The translations under genes were made by a program, and so were the position numbers. Source: Azophilus sp026709365 (GTDB lineage Bacteria > Pseudomonadota > Gammaproteobacteria > Pseudomonadales > Azotimanducaceae). From it: 64,000 nucleotides of DNA. The DNA lies in the NCBI GenBank assembly GCA_965200175.1, contig OZ241345.1, positions 3,658,001 to 3,722,000 of the forward strand, read 5' to 3'. Under the pieces are notes generated by a model that worked only from the letters and a program-made list of their open reading frames with translations, searched no databases and was not told the DNA's origin. Positions 59,298 to 64,000 of the stretch are shown here, one piece after another (the stretch's first letter is position 1; each line of letters starts with the position of its first letter).

Positions 59298-61109
59298 TCA
59301 GTTGAACGAGAATTCGCTGGCATGCGGCCAGACTTTTGCTGCTTGTTTGTGCATCCACTTCGAACGCTTTTCTATAGCTGCTTCATCCCATACATTAGGC
59401 CCCTTTGTCACCAATCGCTTGTTCAGAAAGAGCACACTATGGTCGCGCAAGGCTCTCCGTTTTCTTTTCCAAGGCGCATTCGACAGAGAGGAATTGAGCG
59501 GCCCATTGACCAGCGTTAGATTGCCGATCGTGTGGATCATCCGGTCTCGCTCACGGTATCGCTCAGCTACGGCGTCCTCGTCCTCTATTTCCGCTTCGGC
59601 AAGGGGCCAGTGCGGTTCCCAAGTCTGGGGCATGATATGCTCGATATGGAGCTTGCCGGTCGCTTCAGCGGTCTCAGCCTTATTTGTGCGTAGCACCTCT
59701 TCAATTGCTTCTAGAACCATTCTAAGCCTTCCACGCGGGAGGTACTTATAGAGGGGCTCAGTGACCATTTGCCTGTGCAACGTATCATCGCTAGGCCATA
59801 CTGTTGCTTGGGCATCCTGTTTTTTCAGATAGTCAACCATAGTGCTGTCCACTTGGTCAGGCGACGCATTGGCTAGTTTATGGATTAAGCCAACGAAAAA
59901 CTCCCCGTAGCTTCTGGCGCTTAACCTGCAAACCATGCGTCGAGCTAGGAAACTCTCGATGGCCGTGAGACAGTTCTCAAGCCGCCGAGGTTGTAGGTCG
60001 GCAGACAAAAGCCAAAGTAACAATGGCGTCACTACCCCAACATTCATTACATTGCGCCGTTCAAGGAACTTCCTGATATCCAAGCGTTTGATCTCTTCTA
60101 CTTCTCTGTAGATGTTACCAATATGCCTCAAATCCCGCACGATATCCGTTGTTTCCTTTTCTGCTTCTGCCGAATACTTCTCGAACGCCCTGAACTCATC
60201 GTAAGGCTTCATCTCGGCTCGATTGCGGAGCGTCAGCCAATGGTTCAGATACACATCTACCCTCGGCCTTCGCTGCAGGCCACGGCCGACTTCCTGTGCC
60301 CACCAGTCATCCTGATCGAAAGGCCAGATACGCTTTTCCTTTTTGCTCGCTTCGTCCTCGTCATCCCGAATCCCTATCCCTAGGTCGTGTAGTACCTTAT
60401 TCTTGACCATGTCGGATTGAAGAAGGGGCGTACCGCGGGCGTTCAGAGTTTCGAATATCACGTGCGCATTATCTGTTTCCCCCAAGTCGATGACTACTAA
60501 CACCAAAGACTGACTCACAGCAGATTCCAAGGCTAATGCTGCTCTATCCCGCTCGTCCGTGTTCTTATCAAAACGCGCTAGCCATAGCTCCGTCTGATCT
60601 CTAAAGTAAGAGTGTGCTTGGACGATTCGAGAGGCTGCATAGTCCGTTGCGGGTAAATCATTGCTCATTGCATGACGGAAGGCTTCCCTGTCCACGGTTG
60701 TTGGCCATACCTTGAAGGCATGATCCTCATCTCCATCAAGGTATGCGTCACCGTTGGCGACCAAATTCAAAAGGCGCTTGGCCGGCATATCGTGACTCTG
60801 ATCCTCTACGACTTCTTGGATCGCGTCAATGAGTAGCTGCAATGTAGTCAACCGCTGTTGACCATCCACCACGATACGGCGCTCGATCGTCGCCGTTGCG
60901 ACCCGTATCTGTTGGAGTACGACCGCGCCCATGAAATGTGGTTTCGTCTGCGGCTCCTCCATGATTGTCCGCGCCAATTCCTCAACGTCGTTCCACAGCG
61001 GTTCCCATTGCTCTTCTTGCTTCCAGACGTAACGACGCTGAAACGCCGGAATCTCATAGCGTACGGGTTTCACGAATAGTTGGTAGGGGTTTCTTAGGTT
61101 TGTTTCCAC
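59298..61109 (-). CDS. GmrSD-family (DUF262 + DUF1524) restriction-type protein
   Basis: 603 residues if started at GTG 61109. The N-terminal DUF262 part shows YEIPAFQRRYVW (the QR motif), IVVDGQQRLTTLQLLIDA (DGQQR) and VIFETLNARGTPL; the C-terminal DUF1524 part has the HNH-like LHIEHIMPQTWEP and TIGNLTLVNGPLN. This is the GmrS-GmrD fusion arrangement of type IV enzymes that restrict glucosylated or otherwise modified DNA. The frame is open upstream to 61193, but those codons lie in the ssrA 3' end. It abuts ssrA, a common integration site. Confidence 0.9.
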   Translation of the reverse strand: METNLRNPYQLFVKPVRYEIPAFQRRYVWKQEEQWEPLWNDVEELARTIMEEPQTKPHFMGAVVLQQIRVATATIERRIVVDGQQRLTTLQLLIDAIQEVVEDQSHDMPAKRLLNLVANGDAYLDGDEDHAFKVWPTTVDREAFRHAMSNDLPATDYAASRIVQAHSYFRDQTELWLARFDKNTDERDRAALALESAVSQSLVLVVIDLGETDNAHVIFETLNARGTPLLQSDMVKNKVLHDLGIGIRDDEDEASKKEKRIWPFDQDDWWAQEVGRGLQRRPRVDVYLNHWLTLRNRAEMKPYDEFRAFEKYSAEAEKETTDIVRDLRHIGNIYREVEEIKRLDIRKFLERRNVMNVGVVTPLLLWLLSADLQPRRLENCLTAIESFLARRMVCRLSARSYGEFFVGLIHKLANASPDQVDSTMVDYLKKQDAQATVWPSDDTLHRQMVTEPLYKYLPRGRLRMVLEAIEEVLRTNKAETAEATGKLHIEHIMPQTWEPHWPLAEAEIEDEDAVAERYRERDRMIHTIGNLTLVNGPLNSSLSNAPWKRKRRALRDHSVLFLNKRLVTKGPNVWDEAAIEKRSKWMHKQAAKVWPHASEFSFN

Positions 61110-61146
61110 AGATGCCCGATTTCCAGTGTCTTTTGGAACGTTGTTG

Positions 61147-61504
61147 TGGTGGAGGCGGCGGGAGTCGAACCCGCGTCCGTGGGTTCGCCGCAATCGGCTC
61201 TACATGCTTAGGGTCCGTCTATTGCTTTAACCGCAAGCGGCCCGGCGGCCAGGGCGCTGTTGGCGAGCCCGGAAGGTTTTGACGCTGCCGCCCCCAGGCG
61301 TGGGCGAAAGCGCGATCCTGCTGTCTTTGCCGCCGATTTCACCCCGCAGGCGAGGGATCATCAGCGTTAGCGGCGGTTTAGGCCGCTAGTGCGTAGTTGT
61401 CGTCGTTGGCAACTATGGGTTTGCAGCGATTGTTTAGCGAGAGCCGCTACGCTCTCGGCATGCACCTTTTGCTTTGAGACCTACGTCGAGACCGTATCGC
61501 CCCC
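61147..61504 (-). ncRNA. ssrA: Transfer-messenger RNA (tmRNA)
   Basis: 358 nt. The 5' end GGGGGCG (61498-61504) pairs with CGCCTCC before ACCA at 61147, giving the alanine acceptor stem with one G-U pair in the third position; the T-arm CGGGTTCGACTCCCG lies next to it. The tag frame, at 61410-61381, reads ANDDNYALAA followed by TAA. The 3' CCA is encoded. It rescues stalled ribosomes with SmpB. The GmrSD gene begins 38 bases beyond its 3' end. Confidence 0.97.
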
Positions 61505-61673
61505 AATGGACTTGCTTGATCGGAGGCGAAGTTTAGCACGGTGCCGCAATCCGCTACCATCGGGCCATGCAGTGGCTGTGGAACAAAGTCGAGTGGGCGC
61601 TTGGCGGCTCCGTTTTCAATGGACGCGGGATGAAAGCCGGTGGTGCAGGGTCGGCTTCCGGAGGGTGCATCGA

Positions 61674-61725
61674 GGGCAAGATGCCTTCGCTCCGGTCAAA
61701 CCTCTGGAGCAAGGGCATCCTGCCC
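61674..61725. repeat. Imperfect 20-bp inverted repeat at the 5' end of the Sel1 gene
   Basis: Bases 61674-61693 and 61706-61725 are inverted copies with 17 of 20 positions matching and a 12-base loop. The repeat includes the ATG at 61681 and falls in the part of the frame (PSLRSNLWSKGILPAR) that precedes the signal peptide. It resembles a REP-type element rather than coding DNA. Confidence 0.6.
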
Positions 61726-63132
61726 GCCCGCACTTCAAGCGCAAGGTCCCCTCGCCGTCGAGGCGCCCGAGTCCGAAAGACGCCATCAACACCCCGGCGC
61801 TGCCATTGCGCCAACGTTTGCCGGGCGGCCATAGTCGCCGCCCTAGTCCTCTGCCTTAGCCCCGTTGCCCACGCCGCCACCTTCGACCCCCGCGCCTTCG
61901 TCAGCCGGGCCGTCGAGTTGATCGAGCAAGGGCGGTTCGCGTTCGCCCGCACTTGGCTTGATCCGGCGGTGGTCGCCCATCGGCTGCATCCGCATGAGCG
62001 CTCCCACGCCTACTACCTGCGCGGCTACAGCTTCCAGGCCCAGGGCCTGCACGTCTCCGCCAGCCAAGACTACGCCCGGGCGCTGGAATTCGACGCGGAG
62101 AACCCGGCGGCGCTGGTCGCCAGGGGCAGCCTGCACTTTCACGGTGACGGGATGCGCAGCGACAAGGCGCTGGCTTTCGGCTTCTTTGCGCGCGCGGCCG
62201 CGGGGGGGGATGCCGCCGGCGAGTACCACTTGGGCTACGCCTACCTCACCGGCGCAGGCCCCGCCCACGATCTCGAGGAGGCCCGCGTCTGGCTGGAGCG
62301 GGCGGCGCAGCAGGGCCACGAGGCTGCGATGGTGCAGCTTGCCGCCAGCTACCGGAAGGCCTTCACCGACGAACCGGACCCCGCACAGGCCCAGCATTGG
62401 TATGAGCGCGCCCTGGAGGCGGGCAGTGCGGAAGCGCCTGTTGCCCTAGGCTACATGGTTCGCGGCGGCGAACTCGAAGGCGCCACCGCAGCGCAAGCCA
62501 CAGCCTACTTCAAGCAGGGCGCGCAGCGCGGCTCCGGCAACGGCATGGCCAACTTGGCCCATGCCTATCTGACCGGCAAGGGCCTTGAGCAGGACTTCGA
62601 CGCCGCTCGGCAGTGGTTCGTCCGGGCCGCTGCCTTGGGGGCGCCGGGCAGCTTCGTCGGCTTGGGGCATGTCTTTGAAGCGGGCTTGGGCGTGACCGCC
62701 GATGCTGCCGAGGCAATGGCCTGGTATCGGCGTGGTGCGGAAGCGGGCTACAGCCGCCCGACCCTGCGCTTGGTTCGCCTGCTGCTGGCCGAAGGCCAGG
62801 AGGCCGAGGCTTCGCGCTGGTTGGAGCGGGTGCTCGCCGCCGGCACCGCCGAGGCTCTGAACGGCTATGCCTGGCTGCGCGCCACTTCCCGCGCCGCCGG
62901 GGTGCGCAACGGCGACTTGGCCCTCGCCCAAGCCCAGCAGGCTGTGGCCTTGGAGCCCAATGCGGCCCACATGGATACCTTGGCGGCCGCTTATGCGGAA
63001 CTCGGCCAATTCGACCAGGCCGTGACCACCCAACGCGAGGCCTTGGCGTTGGCCGCTGGCGACGGAGTCGTGGTCCGTGAAATGAATCGTCGCTTAGAGG
63101 CCTACGCGCAAGGCCGACCGTGGCGGGAATGA
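61681..63132 (+). CDS. Exported Sel1-like repeat protein
   Basis: About 483 residues from ATG 61681, which has GAGGG at good spacing. A hydrophobic signal segment (AAIVAALVLCLSPVAHA, about 47-63) is preceded by an oddly long Arg-rich N-region encoded by repeat DNA. Then come about six Sel1/TPR units, for example EYHLGYAYLTGAGPAHDLEE, AQAQHWYERALEAGSAEAPV and MANLAHAYLTGKGLEQDFDA, and a tail with VALEPNAAHMDTLAAAYAEL. Such proteins bind partners in the periplasm. In-frame ATGs at 61567 and 61630 are alternatives. It is divergent from ssrA. Confidence 0.78.
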   Translation: MPSLRSNLWSKGILPARTSSARSPRRRGARVRKTPSTPRRCHCANVCRAAIVAALVLCLSPVAHAATFDPRAFVSRAVELIEQGRFAFARTWLDPAVVAHRLHPHERSHAYYLRGYSFQAQGLHVSASQDYARALEFDAENPAALVARGSLHFHGDGMRSDKALAFGFFARAAAGGDAAGEYHLGYAYLTGAGPAHDLEEARVWLERAAQQGHEAAMVQLAASYRKAFTDEPDPAQAQHWYERALEAGSAEAPVALGYMVRGGELEGATAAQATAYFKQGAQRGSGNGMANLAHAYLTGKGLEQDFDAARQWFVRAAALGAPGSFVGLGHVFEAGLGVTADAAEAMAWYRRGAEAGYSRPTLRLVRLLLAEGQEAEASRWLERVLAAGTAEALNGYAWLRATSRAAGVRNGDLALAQAQQAVALEPNAAHMDTLAAAYAELGQFDQAVTTQREALALAAGDGVVVREMNRRLEAYAQGRPWRE

Positions 63133-63139
63133 AGAGGGG

Positions 63140-63283
63140 TTGGCCATTCATGAGGTCTGGACAACGCACTTGCAGGCGCTGCTCCACGACCTGTGGGGCG
63201 AGGAGCAGCTCCCCGACATGCTCCGCCGCGACCCCGCGATGGTGGACATGATGCTCGGCCTGCTGCTAGGGTACGACCCATGA
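63140..63283 (+). CDS. 47-residue protein of unknown function
   Basis: Starts at TTG 63140 with AAGAGGGG just before it and reads AIHEVWTTHLQALLHDLWGE, EQLPDMLRRDPAMVDMM, LGLLLGYDP. It is acidic and probably all-helical, with no motif I know. Its TGA overlaps the next start (ATGA), which supports real translation. Confidence 0.45.
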   Translation: MAIHEVWTTHLQALLHDLWGEEQLPDMLRRDPAMVDMMLGLLLGYDP

Positions 63284-63618
63284 CCGTACACCGGATCACC
63301 CTGCCAGACGTCATGCGCGGCCGCGAGCCGCGCACGATCCTGTGGGACGACGTGGCCGGCACCGTGGACGGCGACCACTTCGATGTGCGCGCGCTCCGGG
63401 AGGATCTCGCCAAGCCGACGCCGCTGGTCCTGCCGCACATCATCGGCACCCTGACCCTGCGCGATCCGGCTCACGACTCGGGCGACTTCAAGGCGCTGCT
63501 CACGCTTGTGATGCAGAGCCCGGGCGCCTGGTCCGACGACGACCTCCCCGAGCCGCTGCGCTCCGCCGAGACCCCCGCCTGGGACGTCAACCCCCTGCCC
63601 GAGGGCGCCGTGGCCTAA
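63280..63618 (+). CDS. 112-residue protein of unknown function
   Basis: Begins MTVHRITLPDVMRGREPRTI, then LWDDVAGTVDGDHFDVR, and ends with a Pro/Asp-rich stretch (WSDDDLPEPLRSAETPAWDV). It is acidic, with no signal peptide or membrane helix. I do not recognise it. It is translationally coupled to the 47-residue frame upstream, so the two may form a complex. Confidence 0.6.
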   Translation: MTVHRITLPDVMRGREPRTILWDDVAGTVDGDHFDVRALREDLAKPTPLVLPHIIGTLTLRDPAHDSGDFKALLTLVMQSPGAWSDDDLPEPLRSAETPAWDVNPLPEGAVA

Positions 63619-63799
63619 ACCGCCCAGCGCTGGCTTCCCGGCACACCCCGGCGCACTTCCAGCAGCATTAGCATCTGCACATCCGCCCCGAACCCCGCGT
63701 CATTATTGGGTTTTCTCATTTATTGTTGCCGGAGTTCATTGGGGACGGCGCATCGTCCCGCGAAATCCCGCTTTATCCCGCGTGATCCCGTTCACATAG
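63619..63799. other. Intergenic region with short repeated ATCCCG units
   Basis: No gene seen. It holds three ATCCCG units close together (about 63764-63790) and an AT-rich patch at 63701-63727 that could be a promoter or terminator remnant. Nothing else is recognisable. Confidence 0.4.
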
Positions 63800-64000
63800 C
63801 GCACAGAGTGTGCAAAACGGTTTTTCGGCCCATGGCTGCGACAAGTCTTTCGCACGACATTGGTCGATCATCTTTCGCAATCCTTTACTCTGGTAACGCT
63901 GTTCCACGCCTTCTTTGCCAGCATCCCCCACCAGTGGCACACCAACAACCACATCGCCGGTTACGAGGGCTACTACGCCAGCGTCTTCTACTCCTACATC
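63800..64000 (+). CDS. Fragment of an AAA-ATPase-like / PDDEXK_9 (DUF1703) protein, cut by window end
   Basis: The frame is open from 63800 (after a TAG at 63797) to the window end. From about residue 33 it reads LFHAFFASIPHQWHTNNHIA and GYEGYYASVFYSY, the typical start of the C-terminal nuclease-like domain of AAA-ATPase_like/DUF1703 proteins. The ATPase domain that should precede it is absent, so this is a 5'-truncated copy or a stand-alone domain beginning near TTG 63860. Whether its end is intact cannot be seen. Confidence 0.6.

Noticed and set aside
55780..61147. Direct-repeat attachment site pairing with the ssrA 3' end
   Set aside because: I searched by eye for the tRNA-like 3' sequence of ssrA on the far side of the cluster and did not find it; no integrase is present.
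61389..61859. A 156-codon plus-strand gene across ssrA
   Set aside because: It is antisense to the tmRNA and overlaps the Sel1 gene in another frame; there are no family features.
1..64000. CRISPR array or tRNA genes
   Set aside because: No regularly spaced direct repeats were seen, and the only T-arm-like sequence belongs to ssrA.

Overview
The window is about 64 kb of high-GC chromosome from a gammaproteobacterium, probably an uncultivated or environmental lineage. The evidence is a Pseudomonas-like origin neighbourhood (gyrB-recF-dnaN-dnaA // oriC // rpmH-rnpA-yidD-yidC-mnmE) flanked by tag, trkA, rsmB, fmt, def, dprA, tsaC and aroE. A FabY-type ketoacyl synthase, DUF2782 beside polA and thrB, and a tmRNA with tag ANDDNYALAA agree with this. 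No rRNA, tRNA, transposase, integrase, phage module or CRISPR array was seen.

Layout. 1-8 kb: end of a carboxyltransferase gene, moaB, an inserted restriction-modification pair (D12-class adenine methylase plus NotI-type endonuclease), then fabY-rsmA-apaH-cca. 8-14 kb: a lone exported protein flanked by a degenerate copy of the cca 3' end, then a TonB receptor / S9 peptidase pair. 14-21 kb: tsaD, rpsU, yqeY, a hydrolase, polA, DUF2782 and thrB. 21-24 kb: a small accessory catabolic patch (dioxygenase, odd SDR, broken CoA-transferase, GST). 24-29 kb: ergothioneine genes egtB-egtD and a haem A / cytochrome oxidase assembly cluster. 29-41 kb: aroE, tsaC, purE, dprA, def, fmt, rsmB, trkA, trkH, a lipid A type acyltransferase, tag and a PlsC-like acyltransferase. 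41-52 kb: the replication origin region. 52-55 kb: ribH and two flavoproteins. 55-61 kb: a defence and toxin region with parDE, vapBC (vapC carries a nonsense codon), an EcoRII-type restriction-modification pair and a GmrSD-family enzyme abutting the 3' end of ssrA. 61-64 kb: a Sel1-repeat protein, two small coupled unknown genes and a fragment of a PDDEXK_9-type protein.

The most notable signals are as follows. (1) DnaA has His where E. coli has the base-contacting Asp433, and the adjacent origin has no perfect TTATCCACA box but repeated CGTGGA-type sites. (2) rsmA, mnmE and rnpA have no ATG, GTG or TTG at the place the family requires; two of them offer CTG in a CTGA overlap with the upstream stop. 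(3) A dispersed intergenic repeat has a hairpin of variable sequence but preserved pairing, followed by a fixed hairpin. (4) A NotI-fold nuclease is paired with an N6-adenine-type methylase. All functions were assigned by reading motifs in the translated sequence; no database search was run.
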